DNA of 64,000 nucleotides from an uncultured Granulosicoccaceae bacterium (lineage in GTDB: Bacteria > Pseudomonadota > Gammaproteobacteria > Granulosicoccales > Granulosicoccaceae): assembly GCA_938035525.1 (NCBI GenBank), contig CALHOI010000020.1, positions 1-64,000 of the forward strand. The letters run 5' to 3'. Below, one piece after another: positions 1 to 16,756 of this stretch. Position numbers and translations under genes: made by a program. The notes beneath the pieces are model-generated. The model had not been told where the DNA came from. It saw nothing but the letters and a program-made list of their open reading frames with translations, and ran no database searches. Each line of letters opens with the position of its first letter. The first letter of the stretch is position 1.

Positions 1-7008
<7,008 letters not shown>

Positions 7009-7275
7009 GCATCGGCTCTGGGCAACTGGCTTGCCCCACCACTGGGAAGCCCTGATTTGCTAATCCTTTAATACAACACACCGTCGTTCCCTTACCCCAT
7101 ACATATCGACTCAAGCCGATTATTCTGCACAGAAAAACGTGTTGCAGATCACTAAAAAGGGCCTAAATTGAGGACTGCCTTACAGTTGCTTGCAATTCGT
7201 ACGTGTCGCGGTCCACATTACCGCTCAGCACAGCTGGAATTGGGGTTCGAGTCAGTCGAATAGGCTGAAAAAGCC

Positions 7276-7734
7276 CTAGCTGCTGGCAACAAAAAACCAG
7301 ACAAATCCTGCGTTGTACACCGCGTGCAACAAGATGCTGGGCATCAAATTGATGTAGCGATCTCGCGCCCACCCAAAGACTAAAGAAGGAATGAATACTA
7401 ATGCCGCCCAAAGTGGCGGTTGAGAGATGAGGTGCATTGAGGCAAACAAGACCGAGGTGAATACGTTAGCCAGACTGATACCCACAATGTGCCGCTGAAA
7501 CAAAACGCGGCTGTGCAAACCCGCTTGCAGACCGCCACGAAAAACGATCTCTTCAAGCACTGGCATGAGTAAGGAGAGTTTTAACCACACCAGTAGTTCT
7601 GGTGGCCCGAGCACCGGCTGACCAATAAGCAACAAACACAGCCAACACACCGGCCCGGCCAGTAACGTTGCATAAAACGCAGCGTCACGCCAAAACAACC
7701 GAGGCATTAGTTCATTATTGACTGCCTTTTTCAA
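7276..7734 (-). CDS. CPBP-family (CAAX-protease-like) intramembrane glutamic protease, small MrtJ-like type
   Basis: A 152-residue, mostly hydrophobic protein with the hallmark motifs of the CPBP/ABI family: EEIVFRG (E61, E62, R66), a histidine at 101 in the next helix, and LLHAVYNAG near the C-terminus. The family cleaves within membranes; small members act in C-terminal protein-sorting systems such as the JDVT-CTERM type, and length and motif spacing are close to that group. The TTG at 7734 overlaps the end of the upstream OmpA gene (stop 7715-7717); the ATG at 7707 is an equally possible start. The overlap suggests translational coupling with the OmpA-family gene. Family assignment is firm; the role as a sorting protease is inference. 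Confidence 0.8.
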   Translation of the reverse strand: MKKAVNNELMPRLFWRDAAFYATLLAGPVCWLCLLLIGQPVLGPPELLVWLKLSLLMPVLEEIVFRGGLQAGLHSRVLFQRHIVGISLANVFTSVLFASMHLISQPPLWAALVFIPSLVFGWARDRYINLMPSILLHAVYNAGFVWFFVASS

Positions 7735-8875
7735 GAACCTCTATTCGGTTGTTGCCTGCCCTGCCTTCGCTGGTACTGTTATCGTAAAGCGGACGAGTAC
7801 CTCCAAACGAACGCAAAGTAAGCCGATTAGCTCTAACACCTCGACCGACAAGATACGTACCGATGGTGCGTAAACGACCGCGAGTCAAAATAGCCTGTTC
7901 GCGCACCGACCCTTGATCGTCGGTGTGTGAGTGCAGTTCAATACGAGCTTCGGGATACTGACTTAACACATTAGCCAGATAATCGAGCTGCGCTGTGGAT
8001 TCAGGCAGCAACAAAGACGATCGTGGAGAGAAGTTAACCCCGCTAAGCACGCCATCTAACAAGGCGCATCCGTTGGCTCGCACCGGAAACCCACTTGTTG
8101 AACCAGGGCACTGGTCGCTGGCATTTGGCACGCGATCACCGTCAGCATCTGCTATCCGATTTTGAGCCGGTGCACTTGGTACCTGAGGTACCTGAGGTGC
8201 TTGTGGCACCTGTGCCACTTGTGGTGCTTGTGGTACCGCCGGTGCTTGAGGCAAAGCAGGCGAATCAGGTATCGCGGATGGAGTTACTGGCGGACGTGTG
8301 CTAAGACGATTGGTACCGCCAAATCGAGCGACCAATTGTAAAGACCCCGACGCAGCATCGCGATCGTGATACATGCCTTCAACTCTTAGTGATAAGTTGC
8401 GCGTCAGAAAAAGCTCAGCACCACCGCCAGCGCCAAAATAAACAGCCGCATCATTATTCAATGGTATGTCGGTATCGCGCTCAATGTAACCCAAAGCAAA
8501 TCGACCATACAGAGCCAGCGACAATGTACTGGGTACCAGGCGTCTGTCGTTTGTATCGTACAAGCGATACAGCACTGAACCATCAACCGCATAAAACGGC
8601 ACGACCTCGTTATTATCGAGTTCAGCCTCACCCAGACCGTAAAGCGTTAGCTGAGCACTGGAGCGATCATCAATATCGACCCCGAAAAAAGCATTGCCAC
8701 CAAATCCCTGCCGCGCATCGAGGTCAATCGAACTATCCAGAGGATTGGGTTGCAACCAGGCAGCGCCGCCACCCACGCCGATATACCACTGATCACCCCG
8801 CGCAAAAGCGTGGTCGAATGGGATACACAGACAACCCATCAGAGTGACGAATACTGATTTTTTCAAGAATTTCAT
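7715..8875 (-). CDS. OmpA-family outer-membrane protein with TSP3-like calcium repeat
   Basis: 386 residues. A signal peptide (KKSVFVTLMGCLCIPF, cut near AFA-RG) precedes a beta-rich region (about 27-190) that looks like an 8-strand outer-membrane barrel, then a Pro/Ala/Val-rich linker built of short VPQAPQ-type repeats (about 196-240), a thrombospondin-type-3-like motif (DADGDRVPNASDQCPG) and a C-terminal OmpA domain with ELHSHTDDQGS and NRIEVL, which in this family binds peptidoglycan. It thus likely ties the outer membrane to the wall. It sits directly upstream of the CPBP protease gene and overlaps it by 20 bases, so the two are probably cotranscribed. Confidence 0.88.
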   Translation of the reverse strand: MKFLKKSVFVTLMGCLCIPFDHAFARGDQWYIGVGGGAAWLQPNPLDSSIDLDARQGFGGNAFFGVDIDDRSSAQLTLYGLGEAELDNNEVVPFYAVDGSVLYRLYDTNDRRLVPSTLSLALYGRFALGYIERDTDIPLNNDAAVYFGAGGGAELFLTRNLSLRVEGMYHDRDAASGSLQLVARFGGTNRLSTRPPVTPSAIPDSPALPQAPAVPQAPQVAQVPQAPQVPQVPSAPAQNRIADADGDRVPNASDQCPGSTSGFPVRANGCALLDGVLSGVNFSPRSSLLLPESTAQLDYLANVLSQYPEARIELHSHTDDQGSVREQAILTRGRLRTIGTYLVGRGVRANRLTLRSFGGTRPLYDNSTSEGRAGNNRIEVLEKGSQ

Positions 8876-8952
8876 TGCTACGTGTCAAGCCGATGACTAC
8901 ATCAATAATAGTTGGCTTTGACAGTTTTACGCTGTGTTGTTCTGCTTTTTCT

Positions 8953-10017
<1,065 letters not shown>

Positions 10018-10125
10018 TTAATTTAGAGGGGTAATCGCGGTGATTCCGACCAATACCCGCTATGATCCCAGTTTACCCAAATCGACCCGTCTGTACGGGC
10101 GCTTTCTGACGACACTACGGCATTT

Positions 10126-11070
10126 ATGAGCATCTACCTAAAAGTATTCCTGGTCGTGTTTGTCGGCACAGTGGGCGGATGGTTCGCCATTGACCACGCC
10201 ATTCATTCTACCGACCGCATGGCTGACACATTTACAACGTCAACCACGACCCATTTAAGCGGCAGGGAGGACGATAACAAAGTCGACAATATGGTCATCC
10301 TCAATTCCGCGGAAACCAAATCCTCGATACAAACGTCCTCTGCTCGGGATGCTATTGACGCCAGCTTAACTGTGGTAAACGGAAATAGTGCGCAAGGTGG
10401 CGCACGCGGTGGACTACAAAACAATCAGACTTCCGGCGCTGACATCATCATGCCCAATATCGATTCGAGTTTACTGGCCAGCAATGAGCCACTCGAGCTT
10501 GATTTTGAGAACTTGGAAAGAAATGAGCAAAAGGAAGAGGAAGAGGAAGAGGAAGTCATAATTGAAGAAGATGAAGAAGATGCGGAGGAAATTCGTGCAC
10601 AGGACGATGACGCCGAGTATGAAAGAGCAGACAGTGACAGCGACATGATTCAGCGCGGCGGCAACCGCACACTCAATCAAGACAATAAAACGAACAACAG
10701 CAACAAAGTTAACAGAAAAAAACCAACCCAGGTTACCAAAGTCACAAAGCCTGCCATTCAAGCGCTCGATATTGCCTATGCACTACCAGCTGAAACTACC
10801 TGTGTTTTACCCGACAATAAATATGTGCGCATTGGTATTAATTACCGCGAAGGCTCTTATGCTATTAAAGGCCAAAGCCTCAGTGGCATTGATCAGTTAA
10901 TCAAGATTCACAGACAATGCGGTGGTGGCAAAATGCTGATACTGCAAAACGATGCGGGCCTTGAGAACACAGATGACCGACTCATTCAATTACGCCAAGA
11001 CGAAATCAAGTACTATTTACTGCAGCGTAACATCCCTAAAAACGACATGATATTCCCGGACAGTTTGTGA
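10126..11070 (+). CDS. Membrane-anchored acidic protein of unknown function
   Basis: 314 residues; the family is not recognised. Residues 3-22 form one N-terminal membrane segment (YLKVFLVVFVGTVGGWF), so the rest is probably periplasmic. A low-complexity middle follows, with a run of Glu/Asp at about residues 131-155 (eight Glu in nine residues at its core) and Asn/Thr-rich stretches. The last ~100 residues (from LDIAYALPAETTC) look folded; the pattern YREGSYAIKG, IDQLIKIHRQCGGGKMLIL, RQDEIKYYLLQRNIP resembles the alpha/beta pattern of OmpA-like wall-binding domains, although the usual NR..R motif is not obvious. Its stop overlaps the GTG of aroE by four bases (GTGA), so the two are translationally coupled. 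Confidence 0.75.
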   Translation: MSIYLKVFLVVFVGTVGGWFAIDHAIHSTDRMADTFTTSTTTHLSGREDDNKVDNMVILNSAETKSSIQTSSARDAIDASLTVVNGNSAQGGARGGLQNNQTSGADIIMPNIDSSLLASNEPLELDFENLERNEQKEEEEEEEVIIEEDEEDAEEIRAQDDDAEYERADSDSDMIQRGGNRTLNQDNKTNNSNKVNRKKPTQVTKVTKPAIQALDIAYALPAETTCVLPDNKYVRIGINYREGSYAIKGQSLSGIDQLIKIHRQCGGGKMLILQNDAGLENTDDRLIQLRQDEIKYYLLQRNIPKNDMIFPDSL

Positions 11071-11912
11071 TTAACCGATACACCATCATTGGCCAGCCGG
11101 TCGCTCAAAGTGTCTCTCCTGCAATTCATCATTTGTTCGGTGAATTGACCCACCGCCGCGTTGAATACACTCGCACTGAAGCAACCGACACCACCTTTGA
11201 ACAAACTGTTAAAGAGTGGCAGGCATCAGGCGGTAAAGGGTGTAACGTAACAGCGCCGTTTAAAGAATTGGCAGTGAGCGTATGCGATAGGCTTAACGAC
11301 AGTGCCCGCCTGGCTCAAGCTGTAAACACCATCGAAATGCACAGAGACGGCAAACTGGTTGGGCACAATACCGACGGTATAGGGTTGCTGGCAGATATTG
11401 AAAAAAACAAGCATATCAACCTTGCCGACAAACGCATTTTACTGCTCGGCGCAGGCGGAGCTGCTCGCGGCGTTATTGCCCCACTGCTTTCGGCAACGCC
11501 CTCAGTACTACACATTGCTAACCGAACAACAGCAAAAGCGCAAACACTGGCCAAAACGTTCAGCAAGCTGGGGGCCACGTCATCAAGTGACTTCCAGTCG
11601 TTAGAAAATTTGGACAGCTTTGACGTAGTCATCAATGCAACCAGCATGGGATTTGACAACAGCGCCCCCCCGGTACCGCTCAACACGGTTAATCAGAGTA
11701 CCTTCGCATACGACATGATGTATAAATCCGGCCAAACACCGTTTCTGGCCTGGTGTGAAAGTGCCGGTGTTTCAGATTACGCTGACGGTTTTGGTATGCT
11801 GGTAGAGCAAGCTGCCGACGCATTCCTGATTTGGGAAGGCGTACGACCAAAAACGCGTAAAGTGTATTTGGCAACAGATGAAATTATCCATAGCGCATCG
11901 CCAAAAAATTAA
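11067..11912 (+). CDS. aroE: Shikimate dehydrogenase (NADP+)
   Basis: 281 residues, normal length. Reduces 3-dehydroshikimate to shikimate in aromatic amino-acid synthesis. Visible motifs: substrate site GQPVAQSVSPAIHH, NVTAPFKE with the catalytic lysine, HNTDGIG with the catalytic aspartate, nucleotide-binding GAGGAARGV followed by NRT (NADP preference), NATSMG, and C-terminal GFGMLVEQAADAF. The GTG start overlaps the previous stop. The following DUF192 reading frame overlaps its 3' end if its first ATG is used. Confidence 0.96.
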   Translation: MINRYTIIGQPVAQSVSPAIHHLFGELTHRRVEYTRTEATDTTFEQTVKEWQASGGKGCNVTAPFKELAVSVCDRLNDSARLAQAVNTIEMHRDGKLVGHNTDGIGLLADIEKNKHINLADKRILLLGAGGAARGVIAPLLSATPSVLHIANRTTAKAQTLAKTFSKLGATSSSDFQSLENLDSFDVVINATSMGFDNSAPPVPLNTVNQSTFAYDMMYKSGQTPFLAWCESAGVSDYADGFGMLVEQAADAFLIWEGVRPKTRKVYLATDEIIHSASPKN

Positions 11913-12417
11913 AAAGACGCTCATGAAACAATGCGATCACTCTATTAATAACATCGCCGTGACTAAGGTCACTGTCGCTAAGCTAGCTTCATTCATTCTT
12001 ATCGGGATGTGCCTTTTAACTTATGCCATCGCGATTCAGGCGCAAGAGCAAGCCCAGCCTAAACTTCAAACTGTTACATTAAAAATTGGTGCTAACTCTC
12101 TCGAAACCGAAATAGCCAACACACCTGATCAACGCTACATGGGATTGAGTTTTCGCAAAAGACTGAACGAAAACCAGGCAATGCTGTTTGTTTACAGTAA
12201 TGAACAAAATCTTGTGTTTACCATGCGCAACACCTTGTTGCCATTATCGATCGCGTACATATCCAAAGATTTTATAATCAACGAGATTCACCACATGCCA
12301 GTGGGTCCCGACCAGTATTTCCCGGCAAAAAAACCCGCTCAGTACGCGCTTGAAGTAAATCAAGGTTGGTTTGAGCGCAACAATGTTAAAGTCGGTGCTC
12401 AAATTAAAATGGAATAA
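11878..12417 (+). CDS. DUF192-family exported protein
   Basis: Up to 179 residues. A hydrophobic signal or anchor (LASFILIGMCLLTYAIAIQAQ) is followed by a DUF192 domain: NTPDQRYMGLSFRKRL, AMLFVY, FTMRNTLLPLSIAYI, IHHMPVGP, AQYALEVNQGWF. DUF192 proteins are small periplasmic or secreted proteins of unsettled function. The ATG at 11878 lies inside aroE; the ATG at 11923, just after the aroE stop, removes 15 residues, keeps the signal segment intact and is a good alternative. It lies between aroE and tas in one plus-strand run, with only five bases to tas. Confidence 0.85.
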   Translation: MKLSIAHRQKIKKTLMKQCDHSINNIAVTKVTVAKLASFILIGMCLLTYAIAIQAQEQAQPKLQTVTLKIGANSLETEIANTPDQRYMGLSFRKRLNENQAMLFVYSNEQNLVFTMRNTLLPLSIAYISKDFIINEIHHMPVGPDQYFPAKKPAQYALEVNQGWFERNNVKVGAQIKME

Positions 12418-12422
12418 CGCTT

Positions 12423-13466
12423 GTGCGGTACAAAAAGCTGGGCAACACCGATATACATATTAGTCAGCTCTGCTTGGGAAGCATGACATGGGGCACGCAA
12501 AACACGCTTAAGGATGCCATTGAGCAAATCGATTACTCGCTCGACCAGGGTGTCAACATTATCGATACCGCCGAAATGTATCCCACCACGCCACTCTCAG
12601 CCGACACCTACGGCAAAACCGAAGAGATCATCGGCCAGTGGCTAAATCAATCGGGCAAGCGCGATCAAGTGATCATAGCAAGCAAAGTTGCCGGTAACGG
12701 ACCAAAATGGATAGACAATGGGGCCGATATCAGTGGCGCAAAAATACGCAAATCCCTGGAAGGCAGTCTTAAACGCTTACAAACCGATTACATCGACTTA
12801 TACCAGCTGCATTGGCCTAATCGAGGGTCCTATCATTTTCGTCAGTCATGGACGTTTAATCCGGTTAAACAAGATAAGAAAGTATTTCTTGAGCACGTTG
12901 CCGAGGTGCTTGAAACATTACACGCATTGGTTTTAGAGGGAAAAATTCGACACATCGGACTCAGCAATGAATCGTGTTGGGGTACTTCGCAGTTTCTGTC
13001 TTATGCAGAGCAACACAATCTACCGCGTGTTGTAACGGTACAAAACGAATACAGTTTGCTGCAACGGCTTTTCGATCTCGATTTTGCCGAGCTTGCACAC
13101 AATGAGCAAGTGGGTTTGCTGGCATTTTCACCTTTAGCGTGTGGCATGCTAACGGGCAAGTACGACAACGATGCCCTACCCGAAGGCTCTCGCCGAAGTA
13201 TCTCGCACAACCTCACTGGTCGATACTCTGAAAAAAGCATCCCGGCCATGACTCGCTATATAGCGCTTGCACGCGAACACAACCTCGAGCCAGCACAAAT
13301 GGCATTAGCCTGGTGCATGACTCGCCCTTTTATGGCTTCGGTTATTTTTGGCGCGACGACAATGGAGCAGCTTAAAACCAACTTGGGTGCTGCAAAATTA
13401 ACATTGGGTGAAGACGTGCTAAGTGGTATCGCGCAGATACATCGTGACTTCCCTATCCCAATGTAA
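12423..13466 (+). CDS. tas: Aldo/keto reductase, Tas family
   Basis: 347 residues, the same size as E. coli Tas, with matching N-terminus (MRYKKLGNTDIHISQLCLGSM; GTG start). The aldo/keto reductase catalytic set is present: Asp and Tyr in NIIDTAEMYP, Lys in VIIASKVAG, His in LYQLHWP, plus the C-terminal NADPH region (SVIFGATTMEQL). Members reduce small aldehydes or ketones with NADPH; the natural substrate is not known. Its stop codon lies in the first unit of a 17 bp tandem repeat. Confidence 0.92.
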   Translation: MRYKKLGNTDIHISQLCLGSMTWGTQNTLKDAIEQIDYSLDQGVNIIDTAEMYPTTPLSADTYGKTEEIIGQWLNQSGKRDQVIIASKVAGNGPKWIDNGADISGAKIRKSLEGSLKRLQTDYIDLYQLHWPNRGSYHFRQSWTFNPVKQDKKVFLEHVAEVLETLHALVLEGKIRHIGLSNESCWGTSQFLSYAEQHNLPRVVTVQNEYSLLQRLFDLDFAELAHNEQVGLLAFSPLACGMLTGKYDNDALPEGSRRSISHNLTGRYSEKSIPAMTRYIALAREHNLEPAQMALAWCMTRPFMASVIFGATTMEQLKTNLGAAKLTLGEDVLSGIAQIHRDFPIPM

Positions 13467-13515
13467 TTTCCCTCCCAATGTAATTTCCCTCCCAGTGTAA
13501 CTCCCATCCCAATGG
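13457..13515. repeat. 17 bp tandem repeat at the 3' end of tas
   Basis: Two identical copies of CCCAATGTAATTTCCCT (13457-13473, 13474-13490), a degenerate third (13491-13507) and the start of a fourth. The first copy contains the tas stop codon. The rest of the 165-base gap to purH shows no clear terminator. Confidence 0.85.
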
Positions 13516-13631
13516 CAGTTTAACCACTGGCATGTAAGTGTTAGCCGGTGAGAAAAAGAGCTTAACGTGCAAACGTTTCAATGAAGCAATAACGCTAACG
13601 CAGGATACGACTAAACGCGATTGTTTAAACT

Positions 13632-15296
13632 TTAATGACGAAAATGTCTGATACCGGTAAAAACCATGGCCATACCGTGTTCATCAGCTGCAGCGATGAC
13701 TTCTGCATCGTTGCGTGAACCACCCGGCTGTATGACCGCTGAAATTCCAACCTCAGCCGCATGATCAATACCATCGCGGAACGGAAAAAAAGCGTCTGAG
13801 GCCATAACAGCACCTTTGACTTCAAGGCCACCATCCGATGCCTTTATAGCCGCAATTTTGGCTGAATAAACCCGGCTCATTTGTCCTGCCCCAACACCCA
13901 CTGTTGCCTGGTTACTGCAATACACAATGGCATTGGACTTAACAAACTTTGCGACATTCCAGGCGAATAACAAGTCTTGTAATTCTGCTTTGGTGGCTGC
14001 ACGTTGACTGACAAGCTGTACATCGGTGGCTTTAAGTGAATGCAAGTCTTCGTCTTGCACCAAAAGCCCACCGGAAACTGGCTTGAGCTGCAGTGTATTT
14101 TCCAACGGTGGCAACACACGACAATCCAGTAACCTGATATTGGGATAAGCGGCTAGCACCTGATTTACACCGGGCAATATTCCCGGAGCAATAATCACTT
14201 CCACAAATTGCCGGTCAACTATGGCTTTAGCCGTTTTCTCATCAAGCGCTCGATTAAAGGCGATAATGCCACCAAATGCTGATGTGGCATCAGTCAGGTA
14301 GGCTCTGTCGTAAGCTTCAAATAGATTGTTGGCGACACAGACTCCACAAGGGTTAGCGTGTTTAACAATAACGCACGCCGGTTCATCAAACTGCCGCACG
14401 CACGCCAAGGCAGCATCGGCATCCATCACGTTGTTGTATGACAGTGCCTTACCCTGCAGCAATACGGCTGCGGCCAGCGAGCCCTCGGGCGGATTGTGTT
14501 CGTGGTAAAGCGCAGCTTGTTGATGCGGATTTTCGCCGTAGCGTAGCGTATTGGCTAACAAATACTGTTTATTGAGTGTGCGAGGAAACGGATTAACGTC
14601 AGACTCATTATTATCCGACCCATTATTATCCGACCCATTATTATCAGACCCATTATTATCAGACCCATTACCACTTGGATTAATGCGACCAAGATAGTTG
14701 GCGATCATGCCATCGTAATGAGCGGTGTGCTCAAAAGCTTTGACTGCCAAATCGAAGCGCAGTTGGGCTAGTTGGGTTTCACTGATGCCTGGTTTGAGTG
14801 CTTCAACAACTCGGGGGTAATCGGCAGGATCCGTGACCACCGACACTGACGCGTGGTTTTTGGCCGCAGCACGCACCATGGCTGGTCCACCGATGTCGAT
14901 ATTTTCAATGGCCTCGTCAAAGGTGACATCGCTACGAGCCACGGTCTGGGCAAACGGGTACAAATTAACGACAACGAAATCAATCGGCGCAATATTGCGC
15001 TCCTGCATGACGTTATCGTCAGGGCCACGACGGCCAAGAATACCGCCATGAACCGTCGGGTGCAGGGTTTTCACCCTGCCAGCCATCATTTCCGCAGCGC
15101 CAGTGTGTGCAGCCACATCAGTTACCGATAAGCCTTCATCGCGAAGAAGCGATGCCGTGCCACCCGTGGATAACAAGGTAAACCCTGCCTCATGCAGAGC
15201 CTTTGCTATTGAAACGATATTGGTTTTATCAGATACGCTTAGCAGAGCGCAACGCTGCACCATTTGCACCTCAGGGTCAGACATCTCGCTGGACAT
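13632..15296 (-). CDS. purH: Bifunctional AICAR formyltransferase / IMP cyclohydrolase
   Basis: 554 residues, somewhat longer than the usual ~525-530. Catalyses the last two steps of de novo purine synthesis. The N-terminal cyclohydrolase domain begins with [12 protein letters not shown] and holds [26 protein letters not shown] and [10 protein letters not shown]; the C-terminal formyltransferase domain holds [25 protein letters not shown] and [11 protein letters not shown]. The extra length comes largely from a Gly-Ser-Asp-Asn-Asn repeat of about 25 residues at the domain border (about residues 207-232), coded by a 15 bp tandem repeat. It is the last gene of the accB-to-purH block and converges with tas. 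Confidence 0.96.
   Translation of the reverse strand: MSSEMSDPEVQMVQRCALLSVSDKTNIVSIAKALHEAGFTLLSTGGTASLLRDEGLSVTDVAAHTGAAEMMAGRVKTLHPTVHGGILGRRGPDDNVMQERNIAPIDFVVVNLYPFAQTVARSDVTFDEAIENIDIGGPAMVRAAAKNHASVSVVTDPADYPRVVEALKPGISETQLAQLRFDLAVKAFEHTAHYDGMIANYLGRINPSGNGSDNNGSDNNGSDNNGSDNNESDVNPFPRTLNKQYLLANTLRYGENPHQQAALYHEHNPPEGSLAAAVLLQGKALSYNNVMDADAALACVRQFDEPACVIVKHANPCGVCVANNLFEAYDRAYLTDATSAFGGIIAFNRALDEKTAKAIVDRQFVEVIIAPGILPGVNQVLAAYPNIRLLDCRVLPPLENTLQLKPVSGGLLVQDEDLHSLKATDVQLVSQRAATKAELQDLLFAWNVAKFVKSNAIVYCSNQATVGVGAGQMSRVYSAKIAAIKASDGGLEVKGAVMASDAFFPFRDGIDHAAEVGISAVIQPGGSRNDAEVIAAADEHGMAMVFTGIRHFRH
14606..14665 (-). repeat. 15 bp tandem repeat inside purH
   Basis: Four 15-base units CATTATTATCCGACC / CATTATTATCAGACC, with degenerate part-copies on both sides, encode (Gly-Ser-Asp-Asn-Asn) repeats in a region between the two catalytic domains. 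Being a multiple of three, the repeat keeps the frame open. Confidence 0.9.
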
Positions 15297-15371
15297 TGCT
15301 CTGGTGGCTTTAAATTTGATTAACTGTAGCGTCGAATTACCGAAGCTTCCAACAGGTTATCGCCTCAGGGA

Positions 15372-15695
15372 TCAACTCTGTTGTTGTTTTCTGCTGTCTG
15401 CTAACTTACCGCGCAGCGTACCTCGGCTAATGCCGAGCCATTGCGCTGCCTTACTTTGATTGCCACGGCACTCGTCTAGTACGTAGTCGATTAATGCGGT
15501 TTCAACTTGTCGCATTACCATGCGATGCAAGTCATGAGGCACTTCACCGTCAAGCATTTCAAAATAGCGTTCAAGCTCGCTATTCACGCAGCGTTGCAAC
15601 GCTGTTTCTTCTTTGATGTCTGCGGTCGGATTTGTTATTGAAGTATCTGTCACTTTTAATTTACTCAAGCAGCGGCCTCGAATGATTCGGGGCAA
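15372..15695 (-). CDS. fis: Fis-family nucleoid-associated DNA-binding protein
   Basis: Up to 107 residues; the last ~50 (RQVETALIDYVLDECRGNQSKAAQWLGISRGTLRGKL) are a clear Fis helix-turn-helix. Fis bends DNA and controls rRNA and growth-phase genes. The ATG at 15695 lies inside dusB and gives a longer N-terminus than usual; TTG at 15668 or GTG at 15653 would give 98 or 93 residues, closer to the 98 of E. coli, so a start near 15653-15668 is likely. dusB-fis is the classical operon order. The 75-base gap to purH contains nothing obvious. Confidence 0.9.
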   Translation of the reverse strand: MPRIIRGRCLSKLKVTDTSITNPTADIKEETALQRCVNSELERYFEMLDGEVPHDLHRMVMRQVETALIDYVLDECRGNQSKAAQWLGISRGTLRGKLADSRKQQQS

Positions 15696-16654
15696 GAAAA
15701 AAATTGTTCGATGATCGCAAGTTGTTCGTCGCTTGTTTCTAACGCGTAAGCTTGCGATCTGAATTCAGTCGCGTTACGCATACCTTTGCAATACCAGGCA
15801 ATGTGTTTGCGTGCGACTCTTACGCCTGTGTACTCGCCATACAATGAATACAGGCCCTTTAAATGTGTCGTTACTGTTTCAAAAATTTGCTGCATTGTTG
15901 GTTCTTCAGGTGCAGCTCTACCTGCCAATTGTTCAGTGATGGACCGAAACACCCAAGGATTGCCTTGAGCGGCCCTGCCTATCATAACGCCATCTGCGCC
16001 TGTTAAATCAAGCACTCTTTTTGCATCTTTGGCATTGACAATATCGCCGTTTGCGATTACGGGAATACAGACTGCACGTTTTATTTTTGCAATAGTGTGG
16101 TATTCGGCTTGACCTTTAAAACGCTCTTCTCGTGTACGTCCGTGCACGGCAAGACAAGCGATACCTTCTTGTTCAGCAATTTTCGCAATGTCAACCCCGT
16201 TACGATTACCTACCGTGGGGCCTGTACGAATTTTCAATGTAACCGGTACATCTACCCTGGCCACTACCGATCGCAAAATAGATTTCACCAGCGACGGATG
16301 CTCAAGCAATGCAGAACCAGCCGCTTTGTTACACACTTTTTTCGCAGGACAACCCATGTTGATATCAATAACTTGAGCACCGTTTTTAACATTAAGCTCA
16401 GCAACATCAGCTAATGCGTCAGGACAACTACCCGCGATTTGAACCGCATGCGGCAAACCGTTATCCGCAGGTGCAACTCGGTGTTTGGTTTTGTCACTAG
16501 CAAACAAAAGTGCATCAGACGATATCATTTCTGATGCAGCATACGCAGCACCCTCACGTGCACACAGGTCACGAAACGGTGCATCCGTTATTCCTGCCAT
16601 GGGTGCAAGAAAAACGTTGTTTCGAAGCGTATGCGAACCGATTTGAAGCATCAA
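15665..16654 (-). CDS. dusB: tRNA-dihydrouridine synthase B
   Basis: 329 residues. A flavin enzyme that reduces specific uridines in tRNA to dihydrouridine. Seen: FLAPMAGITDAPFR at the N-terminus, the catalytic cysteine in DINMGCPAKKVC, LKIRTG, LAVHGRTREERF, VIANGDI and GADGVMIGRAAQGNPW, all typical of the Dus TIM barrel. It is followed by fis with overlap, the standard gammaproteobacterial arrangement. The ~100 bases upstream (16655-16756) hold long A/T runs but no strong GC-rich hairpin. Confidence 0.96.
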   Translation of the reverse strand: MMLQIGSHTLRNNVFLAPMAGITDAPFRDLCAREGAAYAASEMISSDALLFASDKTKHRVAPADNGLPHAVQIAGSCPDALADVAELNVKNGAQVIDINMGCPAKKVCNKAAGSALLEHPSLVKSILRSVVARVDVPVTLKIRTGPTVGNRNGVDIAKIAEQEGIACLAVHGRTREERFKGQAEYHTIAKIKRAVCIPVIANGDIVNAKDAKRVLDLTGADGVMIGRAAQGNPWVFRSITEQLAGRAAPEEPTMQQIFETVTTHLKGLYSLYGEYTGVRVARKHIAWYCKGMRNATEFRSQAYALETSDEQLAIIEQFFSCPESFEAAA

Positions 16655-16756
16655 ATAATTTGACTAAAGACAACCGGGACACATCGTAATACAGATTGAA
16701 GAAGAAAAAAACCAGATGCACTAACAAAAAAAAAATGCAATTACTTTATGAAGATT

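Noticed and set aside
7163-7411. Minus-strand frame overlapping the end of the CPBP gene, possibly a frameshifted extension
   Set aside because: The CPBP frame is complete with its own stop and all family motifs; the other frame shows no related sequence.
8389-8847. Plus-strand frame of 152 codons opposite the OmpA gene
   Set aside because: Lies antisense to the barrel domain; composition is unlike a real protein (many Arg, His, Gln) and no start signal is seen.
10425-10646. Minus-strand serine-rich frame opposite the acidic protein
   Set aside because: Antisense of the Glu/Asp codon run, which reads as Ser on the other strand; no independent support.
14606-14665. Possible CRISPR array
   Set aside because: Units are directly adjacent with no spacers and are in frame with purH, so it is a coding tandem repeat.
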